From an archaeon (GTDB lineage Archaea > Thermoproteota > Nitrososphaeria > Nitrososphaerales > UBA183), in NCBI GenBank assembly GCA_021828185.1, contig JAKASI010000005.1:37603-101602 (forward strand): a stretch of DNA of 64,000 nucleotides, written 5' to 3'. Of this stretch, positions 15,606 to 23,199 are shown piece by piece. Position 1 is the first letter of the stretch. Every line of letters starts with the position of its first letter. The position numbers and the translations under genes are program-made. The notes beneath the pieces are model-generated. The model worked only from the letters and a program-made list of their open reading frames with translations, did not search any database and had not been told where the DNA came from.

Positions 15606-16520
15606 GTGAGGGTCGTCGCACTGGCAGGGGGGACCGGGTCCGCGAAGCTCCTCAGGGGGCTTCGGAGCCTTCCAATCGACCTGACCGCCGTGGTGAACGT
15701 CGGGGACAACGCCTGGATCTATGGTGTGTACGTCTGCCCCGACGTCGACATCGCGACCTACACCCTCGCCGGGATCGTCGACGCGAAGAGGGGGTGGGGG
15801 ATTGAAGGTGACACCTTCAACTCCCTCGGCGCTCTCTCCCGCCTTGGGAGGGACACCTGGTTCCGGCTCGGAGACCTCGACCTGGCCACCTGCCTCCTTC
15901 GAACGGAGATGATGAGGGAGGGCGCGTCGCTCACGCTGGCCACCGACAGGATACGGAAGGCGCTGGGGGCCGAGACTCCCATCCTCCCGGCCACCGACGG
16001 GCCGGTAGAGACCTGGGTCTCCACCTCACAGGGGAAGATGCACCTGCAGGAGTTCTGGGTCAGGGAGGGAGGGAAACCGGAGGTGAATGGTGTCACCTAC
16101 CGGGGGGTTCGCGAGTCATCCCCGACTGCAAAGGTGAGGTCGGCCATCCGCAGCGCCGACAGGGTGGTTGTCTGCCCTGCGAACCCGGTGACAAGCATCG
16201 GCCCCATGCTCGCGCTCCCAGGGTTTCAAGAGCTCCTCGCAGCGGCCAAGGGGAGCGTCGTGGCCCTCTCCCCGATGGTGGGGCGCGCTCCTGTGAGCGG
16301 GCCGGCTGGAAAACTGCTGGAGTCCACGGGGGCTCGGCCAGACTCGGTCGGGGTCGCTGAGCTGTACTCAGACTTCGCCGACGCCATCCTGATTTCTGGT
16401 CAGGATTCGTCGCTGAGGCGCCCGATCGAAGCCCTGGGGGTCAGGTGCGCCCTCACGGACACGATGATGACCGACCGTGCCGCCGAGTCCAGGCTCGCAA
16501 GGGAGCTGTTGGAACTATGA
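15606..16520 (+). CDS. cofD: 2-phospho-L-lactate transferase
   Basis: CofD joins the activated phospholactate or phosphoenolpyruvate moiety to the deazaflavin Fo, giving F420-0 (or dehydro-F420-0). The 304-residue protein has the N-terminal nucleotide site VVALAGGTGSAKLLRGL, VVNVGDNAWIYGVYVCPDVD, DLDLATCLLRTEMMREG and VVCPANPVTSIGPMLALPG. GTG start, 4 nt after cofE; its stop overlaps the cofC start as ATGA. Fo synthase genes (cofG, cofH) are not in the window. Confidence 0.95.
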   Translation: MRVVALAGGTGSAKLLRGLRSLPIDLTAVVNVGDNAWIYGVYVCPDVDIATYTLAGIVDAKRGWGIEGDTFNSLGALSRLGRDTWFRLGDLDLATCLLRTEMMREGASLTLATDRIRKALGAETPILPATDGPVETWVSTSQGKMHLQEFWVREGGKPEVNGVTYRGVRESSPTAKVRSAIRSADRVVVCPANPVTSIGPMLALPGFQELLAAAKGSVVALSPMVGRAPVSGPAGKLLESTGARPDSVGVAELYSDFADAILISGQDSSLRRPIEALGVRCALTDTMMTDRAAESRLARELLEL

Positions 16521-17149
16521 ACTCGACGGTGGTGATAATCCCTGTGAAGTCTTCAGGGAAGAAGTCCAGGCTGGCAAGGGTGCTCGACGAGGGAGGGCGG
16601 GAGGAGTTTGCCGGGCTGCTGCTGGCGGAGGTCCTCGGCGAGGTGAGGAAGGCGGGGCTCCTTCGCTCCTGCAGCGTGGTTTCTCCTGATGAGACGATAC
16701 TCGGAATGGCAGAAAGGGCGGGAGCCCAGACAGTCCCGGAGGAGGACGCCGCGGGGTTCGACACCGCCGTCGCCAGGGGGCTTCGCGGGGTTCGGGGGCA
16801 TCCCGACGTGCTCATAATCCCCGCCGACCTCCCTCTGCTGGAGGCGTCAGAGCTGCTCCACCTGCTCGGGGCCAGGTTGGACGGTCTCGGAGCGGTCATC
16901 GTCCCCTCGCGGGCTTTCGACGGCACCAACGCGATGCTTTTTTCGCTGTCTGCCCCTGTCCCCCTGAGCTATGACGACGACAGCTTCTGGAACCACCTCT
17001 CGGGGGCAGCCCGGCGGAGCTTGTCTGTCAGAGTGTGCACCGAGCCGGGACTCACCTTCGACGTCGACTCCCCTTCAGACTTCAGGGCCCTCGCTCTTTC
17101 CAGGTCGAAGAGGCCGCCGGCCGAGTTCGCCAGGAGGATGACGCGGTGA
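16517..17149 (+). CDS. cofC: 2-phospholactate/phosphoenolpyruvate guanylyltransferase
   Basis: CofC activates 2-phospholactate or a related three-carbon acid with GTP for CofD. The 210-residue protein has the MobA-like nucleotidyltransferase start VVIIPVKSSGKKSRLARVL, then VLIIPADLPLLEASEL and AVIVPSRAFDGTNAMLF. The ATG overlaps the cofD stop. Its own stop overlaps the next gene's GTG, so cofD, cofC and the amidohydrolase are translationally coupled. Which three-carbon donor is used cannot be told from sequence. Confidence 0.92.
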   Translation: MNSTVVIIPVKSSGKKSRLARVLDEGGREEFAGLLLAEVLGEVRKAGLLRSCSVVSPDETILGMAERAGAQTVPEEDAAGFDTAVARGLRGVRGHPDVLIIPADLPLLEASELLHLLGARLDGLGAVIVPSRAFDGTNAMLFSLSAPVPLSYDDDSFWNHLSGAARRSLSVRVCTEPGLTFDVDSPSDFRALALSRSKRPPAEFARRMTR

Positions 17150-18672
17150 CAGGGCTCCTGATTCGGAACTGCGTGATCTCCGGTGCCCCGTCCAGCTCCG
17201 TCTACATCGAAGGCGGCAGGATCTCAGAGATATCCAGGGAAAGCGAACTGGCCGCACCGAGCGGGTGCGAGGTGATCGAGGCGAACGGGGGGACCCTCCT
17301 CCCAGGGTTGACCGACTCTCACTGCCATCCGTTCGAGTATGGCAGGCTGAAGCGGAGCCTCGACCTCAGAGGGACCGGCAACATCACCGGGGTCCGCCTG
17401 AGACTGCAGGCAAGAGTCCAGCGGGCCGAGCCAGGAGAATGGATCTTCGGCCGGGGGTGGAATCAGGAGGACTTCCCCGACAGGAAGATGCCCACCCATG
17501 CGGACATCGACGACATCACTCGGTCCAATCCGACAATGCTTTCGAGGGCCTGCGGGCACATCGCACTCCTGAACAGCAGGGCCATCGAGGAGCTCGGGTT
17601 CGGCTCCAGGAGAGGGGAGGAGTTCGAGAGGGACGGTGCTGGGAACCTTACCGGAATCGTAAAGGAGGGGGCGATGACCGAGGCGCTTGCAGGGATCCCC
17701 AAGACCCCCGGAGCGTCTCCGTCCGACCTGCAGGCGGTGGAGGCCGAGGCTGCCCGGCTCGGGCTTACGACCCTCCACTGCATTCTGTCCCCCGAAGGCT
17801 TCCGGGAGGAGCTCGCTGCCCTCGCCGCCATGGCGGGGTCGCGCACCCTCTCGCTCCGGTACAGAGTCTACCTCCCCCCCGGCGCACTGGATTTGCCTGA
17901 CCCGGGGCTGGGACCCAGGCTGAAGGGGGACAGGGTGAGAATCAACGGGGTGAAGCTCTTCACCGACGGCTCCCTCGGGGCGAGGACCGCGGCCCTTCGG
18001 GAACCCTACTCCGACAAGCCCGAAACGACCGGGATGCTCCGGTACACCGACGAGGAACTTTCGGTGGTCGTCGAGAAGGTCGACGCCCGGGGGCTGCAGG
18101 CCATCGTCCATGCCATAGGAGACAGGGCAGTGGAGCAGGCGGTCGATTCGCTGTCGAGAGTGACAGGGGCGACGAACCCCAGAAGGCACAGGATCGAGCA
18201 CGCAGGGGTCCTCCCGAAGGACCTGCGCGGCAGGATGGCGAAGCACGGCATCAGAGCCGCGGTCCAGCCGATGTTCGTGACCTCCGACACCTGGGCCGTC
18301 GACCGGCTGGGGGAAGAGAGGGTCAGGGACTACTACCCGCTGAGGTCCATGACCGCGGAGGGGATCACGGCCTCAGGGAGTTCGGACTCCCCGGTCGAGT
18401 CTCTGAGCCCGGTCCTCGGGATGTGGGCTGCAATGACGCGCGGGGGGTCGGTCCCCGAGGAGTCTCTCGACCTCGCGCAGGCCTTGGCTCTCTACACCTC
18501 AAACGCCGCTTCGAACGGCTTTGACGAAGCTTCGCTCTCGGAGGGGGCTCCCGCGAACCTGACAGTCCTCGACTCGGACGTATCCGGGATGCACCCGGCC
18601 CTCCTGAGGAAAGTTGGTGTCCTGTCGACTCTGGTCGAAGGTGCGGCGGTCCACTCCTACGGGGCCGGCTAG
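17146..18672 (+). CDS. Amidohydrolase family 3 protein (YtcJ-like)
   Basis: A 508-residue metal-dependent hydrolase. Visible metal and fold motifs: TDSHCHPFE near residue 60 (HxH), GVKLFTDGSLGARTA in the middle, IVHAIGDRAVEQAVD, RIEHAGVLPKDL, and ASGSSDSPVESL with the final Asp. Substrates of YtcJ-like proteins are mostly unknown. The GTG start overlaps the cofC stop as GTGA, an odd partner for F420 genes. A link to F420 chemistry is possible but untested; chance operon membership is equally possible. Confidence 0.88.
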   Translation: MTGLLIRNCVISGAPSSSVYIEGGRISEISRESELAAPSGCEVIEANGGTLLPGLTDSHCHPFEYGRLKRSLDLRGTGNITGVRLRLQARVQRAEPGEWIFGRGWNQEDFPDRKMPTHADIDDITRSNPTMLSRACGHIALLNSRAIEELGFGSRRGEEFERDGAGNLTGIVKEGAMTEALAGIPKTPGASPSDLQAVEAEAARLGLTTLHCILSPEGFREELAALAAMAGSRTLSLRYRVYLPPGALDLPDPGLGPRLKGDRVRINGVKLFTDGSLGARTAALREPYSDKPETTGMLRYTDEELSVVVEKVDARGLQAIVHAIGDRAVEQAVDSLSRVTGATNPRRHRIEHAGVLPKDLRGRMAKHGIRAAVQPMFVTSDTWAVDRLGEERVRDYYPLRSMTAEGITASGSSDSPVESLSPVLGMWAAMTRGGSVPEESLDLAQALALYTSNAASNGFDEASLSEGAPANLTVLDSDVSGMHPALLRKVGVLSTLVEGAAVHSYGAG

Positions 18673-19178
18673 TTCTTCTGGAACTTCCCGGACTTGCCGT
18701 CGTATCTCAGGAGCCCGGCGTAGATGGCCCAGTGTATCAGGAGGGCCTGTATGAGCGCTTCGTTCATCTCCGGCTGGTAGTGCCACTTTAGACCGATCTC
18801 CTGCAGGCTCTCGGCGACCTGGTCTGCGGTGACGGGCTTTCCCTTCGAGGCGAGCTCCAGGGCCGTGCGGAACGGCTCTATGGTCGCCAGCCTGTCCTTG
18901 AGGAGCCTCAGTTTGTTCTTCGATGTCTTCTGGAACTTCAGGCCGATTTCGGTCAGGTGCACGTCCCCCTTCTCCGACCTGACGAGCCCCAGCATCTCGG
19001 CGGCATCGAGGACTGGCAGGAGGACCGCGATGTCTGCGCCCATTTCGTCCGCCAGCTTCGGCGCGTCCACCTTCCCCCCAATGCTCCCGGTGATCTCCAC
19101 AAGACTGATGACCTGGCCCCCTCGGACGTTCCCCGGCATCATCAGCGCCGTGGGGAGCGGTCTGTGCGGCTCTGCCAA
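18669..19178 (-). CDS. Stand-alone AAA_assoc_C-like domain protein of a NitT/TauT ABC system
   Basis: A 169-residue protein resembling the domain (AAA-associated, C-terminal) usually fused to the C-terminus of archaeal nitrate/sulfonate-type ABC ATPases: VISLVEITGSIGGKVDAPKL, ADEMGADIAVLLPVLDAAEM, LGLVRSEKGDVHLTEIG and IEPFRTALELASKGK. Here it is a separate gene downstream of a short ATPase lacking it. TTG 19178 or ATG 19142/19139 could be the start; a TTAAAT-type box at ~19210 favours TTG. It overlaps the amidohydrolase 3' end by 4 nt. Confidence 0.75.
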   Translation of the reverse strand: MAEPHRPLPTALMMPGNVRGGQVISLVEITGSIGGKVDAPKLADEMGADIAVLLPVLDAAEMLGLVRSEKGDVHLTEIGLKFQKTSKNKLRLLKDRLATIEPFRTALELASKGKPVTADQVAESLQEIGLKWHYQPEMNEALIQALLIHWAIYAGLLRYDGKSGKFQKN

Positions 19179-19230
19179 CTATCTCACCGCCGGCGGTCGG
19201 GGGTCTCCGATTTAAGCGGGTCTTCGTTCT

Positions 19231-20016
19231 TCATGATAGGAGCGAGTACACCCTGTCCACCCACTGGAAGAACTCGTCGGATTTCTTGTTCCGCGGCCTC
19301 GGCATGTTCACTTTGACCTCCCCCACCACGTGGGCCGGCCTCTGGGAAAGCACCACCACCTTGTCGGCCAGCTCGACGATCTCCTCCACGTTGTGACTGA
19401 CGAGGATCACCGTCTGGATGGAGTTGTTGGGGTTGATCAGCAGGGTGTACGTCTCCGTCCGCAGCCTCTCTGCAGTAAGGTCGTCCAGCGAGCTGAATGG
19501 TTCGTCAAGAAGCATCACGCGCGGGTCGCCGGCGAGCGCCCTGGCGACACCCACCCGCTGCTTCATCCCCCCCGATAGCTCCCCCGGATAGACGCTCTCG
19601 AACCCCTGCAGCCCCGCGACCTCCAGGGCGTTCGAAGCCTTCATGGTCTTCTGCTCGTTGCTCAGGTCTTTTCGCGAGCTCAGGCCGAACATCACGTTCT
19701 CCAGCGCCGTCCTCCAAGGGAGGAGGACGAAGTTCTGGAAGACCATCGATATGTCGTCCCTCGGGCCCTTCACCTCCGAGTCCAGGACCCTCACGCTCCC
19801 TGACGTCGGCTTGATCAACCCGGAGACTATCCTCAACAGCGTCGACTTGCCGCACCCAGACGGACCCGTGACCGCGACCAGCTCGTCCTTGGCCGCGGTT
19901 AGAGACACATCAGCGAGGACCGGGAGCGGCTCCTTTTCCTTTCTATAGTCGAGGCTTACGTGGTCCACCGTGACGATCGTCGTGCCGGCTGCAATCTGGG
20001 CCTGCCCCTGGGACAA
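19231..20016 (-). CDS. ABC transporter ATP-binding protein, NitT/TauT type
   Basis: A 261-residue ATPase of the nitrate/sulfonate/taurine importer family. Walker A is VTGPSGCGKSTLLRI, the Q-loop region VFQNFVLLPWRTALENV is typical of this family, the signature is LSGGMKQRVGVARAL, Walker B is VMLLDEPFSSLD and the H-loop is VILVSHNVEEIVEL. It follows the permease by 18 nt. Substrate cannot be assigned because no binding protein is encoded nearby. Confidence 0.9.
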   Translation of the reverse strand: MSQGQAQIAAGTTIVTVDHVSLDYRKEKEPLPVLADVSLTAAKDELVAVTGPSGCGKSTLLRIVSGLIKPTSGSVRVLDSEVKGPRDDISMVFQNFVLLPWRTALENVMFGLSSRKDLSNEQKTMKASNALEVAGLQGFESVYPGELSGGMKQRVGVARALAGDPRVMLLDEPFSSLDDLTAERLRTETYTLLINPNNSIQTVILVSHNVEEIVELADKVVVLSQRPAHVVGEVKVNMPRPRNKKSDEFFQWVDRVYSLLS

Positions 20017-20034
20017 CTCCGCGCCTCCCGATTT

Positions 20035-21627
20035 CTACCTGTTATACGCGTAACGCTTCGTCACGCCGTGGTAAATCCTGCGCCAGACCGTCAGATTGAA
20101 CCCGACTATCAGGGTCGTCATCGAAAGGACAGCGAGCGCGAGCATCAGGTAGTTAGAGTTGTACGTAGCTATGTCAATCAACTTCCCTATGCCCGTCGAC
20201 ACCTGCGACTTCACGACGGTTACCACGGTCGTGCCGTTCGAGAGGGTCTCGGTGAAGTACTCGGATATTATCAGGGCGTTCCAGGCCCCTCCGATCGCCG
20301 TTATCGACCCGGTGATGAAGCCAGTGAACGCTCCCGGCAGGTATACGTTCCTCCAGGCAGTCCACCTGCTCGCGTGGTACACCTTGGGGAGCTCCTTGAG
20401 GTCCGCCGGGAGCGTCCTCACTCCTGCCATGACGTTGAATATGATGTACCAGATGATTGCGAGCATGATCACCAGCGTGGAGACTGCTTCTGGGGTCTGC
20501 CCAAGGACAGGGATGAGGAGGATGGCGGGCAGCAGGATGGGGGCGGGGATTGACGAGACCACTTCGAGAACGGGAGAAACGGTGTCGTAGAGCCTGAAGT
20601 TCAGAGATATTGCGATGCCAAGGGGAAGTCCGATGGCCACGCAGATCGCGTAGACGTACCATACCCGAACGAAGGACGTGGCAAGCGCGACCAGAACCTG
20701 CGACTCGTCGCTCAGGACAAGGGAGAGCGGCGGCACACCCCCGAAGCTGACCCCGGAGTGAGCCACCGAGCTGAACGCCAGGAGGCCAAAGAGCACGAAG
20801 AAGATTACTACTGCATACTTGGCCCCCTTCCCGAACTTGGCTATGGTGGACGTGAACCGGCTGACCCCCATGTCGTGGGCAAGGAGGAAGAGCTTCGATA
20901 TGGCCCTGTGGTTCACGTAGGAATAGAACCTGGTTATCGGATCTCTGTGCTGCTCCCTCGGCTCCTCCATCATCTTGAACTTCTCCGACCAGAGCGCAAA
21001 CGCCCTCAGGAAGAGGTACCGCCAGACGACGACGGCCACCACGATTCCTGCTATGAGGAGGACGTAGTCCCCGAAGTCCCCGTTGGCGAACTGATTGGCG
21101 CCTATGCCTATGCCGTAGGGGATCGGAACCTGCTTCCCGGTGCCGACGACTATGATCTCGCTGGCGGTGAGGAAGAAGAGGCCTACGGCCCAGGAGATCT
21201 GGGTGTTGTAGGCTATCCGGCTCATCGAAGCGGGGATATACAGAGAGCGAATCCGCTGCCAGGCCGAACTCCGGGTGACGTTGAACAGGTCGACGTAGTC
21301 TTGGGGGATGGCCTTTACCGCCTCGTACACGCCGAAGGCGATGTTCCAAGACATGCTCGTGAAGATGAGAACGATCACCGCGAGGTTCGCGCCGACGAAG
21401 TCAGGGAGCGCCCCATAGATCCCTGCGATGACGAACGGAAAGAACCCCAGGATAGGGATTGACTGGAAGATGTCCAGGAGAGGAAGGATCACCGCTTCGG
21501 CTCGCTTGCTCCGCGCCGCCCAGATCCCGACGGCAAGCGCGAAGACGATGCTCAGCCCCAGGGCAAGTATCATCCTTATCCAAGATGACACGATGTCGAG
21601 GGCAACCAGGCCGAATTGCAGAGTCAC
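20035..21627 (-). CDS. ABC transporter permease, two fused permease domains
   Basis: A 530-residue membrane protein built from two BPD_transp_1 domains, each with about five or six helices and an EAA loop: AVKAIPQDYVDLFNVTRSSA in the first half and GVRTLPADLKELPKVYHASR in the second. Most NitT/TauT permeases are single-domain homodimers, so this fused form would supply the whole channel. GTG start. Operon order is permease, ATPase, AAA_assoc_C-like protein; no substrate-binding protein is seen in the window. Confidence 0.88.
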   Translation of the reverse strand: MTLQFGLVALDIVSSWIRMILALGLSIVFALAVGIWAARSKRAEAVILPLLDIFQSIPILGFFPFVIAGIYGALPDFVGANLAVIVLIFTSMSWNIAFGVYEAVKAIPQDYVDLFNVTRSSAWQRIRSLYIPASMSRIAYNTQISWAVGLFFLTASEIIVVGTGKQVPIPYGIGIGANQFANGDFGDYVLLIAGIVVAVVVWRYLFLRAFALWSEKFKMMEEPREQHRDPITRFYSYVNHRAISKLFLLAHDMGVSRFTSTIAKFGKGAKYAVVIFFVLFGLLAFSSVAHSGVSFGGVPPLSLVLSDESQVLVALATSFVRVWYVYAICVAIGLPLGIAISLNFRLYDTVSPVLEVVSSIPAPILLPAILLIPVLGQTPEAVSTLVIMLAIIWYIIFNVMAGVRTLPADLKELPKVYHASRWTAWRNVYLPGAFTGFITGSITAIGGAWNALIISEYFTETLSNGTTVVTVVKSQVSTGIGKLIDIATYNSNYLMLALAVLSMTTLIVGFNLTVWRRIYHGVTKRYAYNR

Positions 21628-21679
21628 TTTAGGCCCTCAGAACGCTGCGCGACCGAATGTCGTATTTACAGTTTCTAAT

Positions 21680-22174
21680 TCAGCGGATGTACGGAGTGCT
21701 CGATGAATCGAACCGTCTGACGGTTTGGTACTCCCCCTTGTCCCGGAATATGGAGAGCTTCTCGAGGTCGGGAAAGAACTGATTCAGCGGGTGTGTGGTC
21801 ATCTCTCCGGCAAGGTGCTTCTTCCCGAGGAACTCGTCAGCGATCCGCCTCCCCAGCTGCCTGACCTGCCTGTCGCTGGTGTACCCCAGGGTGTGAAGAT
21901 ATTCGTGGAGTAGTATCATGAACACGTACGAGTTCCGCCGCGACCTGGACCTCGACAGCCTCTCCACGATCCTGAGAATGTTTCTGTTCATCACGATGGC
22001 GTTCGACCCCATCTCGTGATAGGCCCCCACGTCGTTGGGGATGTCTGCCAGGACCAGGGTGAGCCCTGCCCTGTGCAGCCCCAGGGTCCTCTCGGTCGCC
22101 GCCTTCACCATCTCGAAGATGGCGTCGAACCCCTCGGCAACTGATAGCGCACGCCGGTTGTCCTGGAGGGTCAC
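21680..22174 (-). CDS. Small HExxH metallopeptidase-like protein
   Basis: A 164-residue protein with the zinc motif LLHEYLHTLGYTSDRQVRQL, giving HEYLH plus downstream candidates for a third ligand. The preceding MGSNAIVMNRNILRIV is also typical of small archaeal metallopeptidase-like proteins. I place the start at GTG 22174 because the TATA-like AATTAAAA lies ~27 nt upstream inside an inverted repeat. A longer frame to 22363 exists but adds low-complexity residues. Substrate unknown. Confidence 0.68.
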   Translation of the reverse strand: MTLQDNRRALSVAEGFDAIFEMVKAATERTLGLHRAGLTLVLADIPNDVGAYHEMGSNAIVMNRNILRIVERLSRSRSRRNSYVFMILLHEYLHTLGYTSDRQVRQLGRRIADEFLGKKHLAGEMTTHPLNQFFPDLEKLSIFRDKGEYQTVRRFDSSSTPYIR

Positions 22175-22192
22175 GGTCCCGTTTGGAGGGCT

Positions 22193-22209
22193 CGGGTAAT
22201 TAAAACCCG
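22193..22209. promoter_or_regulatory. Inverted repeat CGGGT / ACCCG enclosing a TATA-like AATTAAA
   Basis: Five-base arms flank a 7-base AT-rich core that lies ~27 nt before the GTG of the metallopeptidase-like gene. The design resembles the ACCTAG/CTAGGT repeat around the abrB-like TATA box at 29846, and could be an operator blocking TBP. The remaining ~245 bases up to the next promoter hold nothing I recognise. Confidence 0.4.
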
Positions 22210-22454
22210 CGCGAAAGTCAGACGCCTCGTATGGCCGGTCCGGTCTGGTCAGGGGAGTGTCGAGGCTCTGGGCTCGCCCACTGCCGACTCTGGGCAGGAA
22301 CGGAGCCTCCCTTAGGGCAGACCGCCAGCAATCAGTCAGGGCCCATTGTCCGTCCGCGAACACGGAGATGAGTGTTTTGCCGCCGCACCCCTCATCGTTT
22401 ACATCAGGGCTGAACTCGCTGGATCTTCCAAACGAATGCTTTATACGCAGCTCC

Positions 22455-22470
22455 CCCTAACAGATTAGGG
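22455..22470 (+). promoter_or_regulatory. Operator site 1, CCCTAACAGATTAGGG, before hydroxylase cassette 1
   Basis: A 16-bp palindrome with perfect CCCTAA/TTAGGG arms, ending at the base before the ATG of the 2Fe-2S subunit. The TATA-like TTTATAC is at 22440-22446, so the site covers the probable transcription start, centred ~19 bp downstream of the TATA box. Site 2 at 28610 differs by one base. Position is that of a repressor site. Confidence 0.75.
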
Positions 22471-23199
22471 ATGGCCCGAGAGGACTCTTCGGGGCAGAAG
22501 TCTAAAGACGAAACAGCCGAGGAAAGAGCTGACGTCGAATCGCGGGACTCGAAAATGAATAGGCGGACTTTCCTGAAAGTGAGTGCGGTTTCTGCTGGTG
22601 TCGCTGGCCTCGGCGGACTCGCCCTGACCACGGGCAACAGCACAACGGTGCTGCAGCCTCCGACAGAGAGCGTGCCCACGACGTCCAACTCGGATCCCTT
22701 CGCCCTTCAGGCTGTCAAACTGAACATAAACGGGAAGGACTACGAAGTCGGGGTTGAGCCGAGGGACATGCTGAACAACGTGCTCCGTGACAGCCTCGGC
22801 CTAATCGGCACGAAGAGGCCGTGTAACAGGGGGGAGTGCGGTGGGTGTACCGTGCTGGTCGACGACGTCCCCACAATGTCGTGCAGTTTCCCCGCGTACC
22901 GAGCGGCGGGCCACAAGGTCATCACGGTCGAGGGGTACAACATGAATCCCGCCACTCAGGAGAGCAACATTCTCAATGCGCTGCAACTAGCCTGGGTCCA
23001 AGAAGACGGTGGACAGTGCAGTGGCTGTCAGCCAGGGCAGATCATGTCCGCGACCGCGCTCCTGATGAGCAACCCGAACCCCAGCGTCGACGAGATAAAG
23101 TCTGCCATGAGCGGGAACATCTGCAGGTGCGGGAACTACGCGGGCATCATCGCCAGCATCCAACTGGCGGCGAAGAATCTCCAGGGAGGTAGCGCGTGA
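22471..23199 (+). CDS. Xanthine dehydrogenase-family [2Fe-2S] subunit with Tat signal (cassette 1)
   Basis: The small electron-transfer subunit of a molybdenum hydroxylase, 242 residues. A ~28-residue polar leader precedes a twin-arginine signal, NRRTFLKVSAVSAGVAGLGG. The plant-type cluster motif is CNRGECGGCTVL, and the second cluster uses CSGCQPGQIMSATALL and GNICRCGNY. A Tat signal on this subunit is known in the PaoABC aldehyde oxidoreductase of E. coli and implies export of the whole folded complex. Its stop overlaps the next start. TatC and TatA are encoded 8 kb away. Confidence 0.92.
   Translation: MAREDSSGQKSKDETAEERADVESRDSKMNRRTFLKVSAVSAGVAGLGGLALTTGNSTTVLQPPTESVPTTSNSDPFALQAVKLNINGKDYEVGVEPRDMLNNVLRDSLGLIGTKRPCNRGECGGCTVLVDDVPTMSCSFPAYRAAGHKVITVEGYNMNPATQESNILNALQLAWVQEDGGQCSGCQPGQIMSATALLMSNPNPSVDEIKSAMSGNICRCGNYAGIIASIQLAAKNLQGGSA

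Noticed and set aside
21680..22363. Long form of the metallopeptidase-like protein starting at 22363
   Set aside because: The TATA-like box and inverted repeat at 22193 fit the GTG at 22174; the extra residues look unlike a protein domain.
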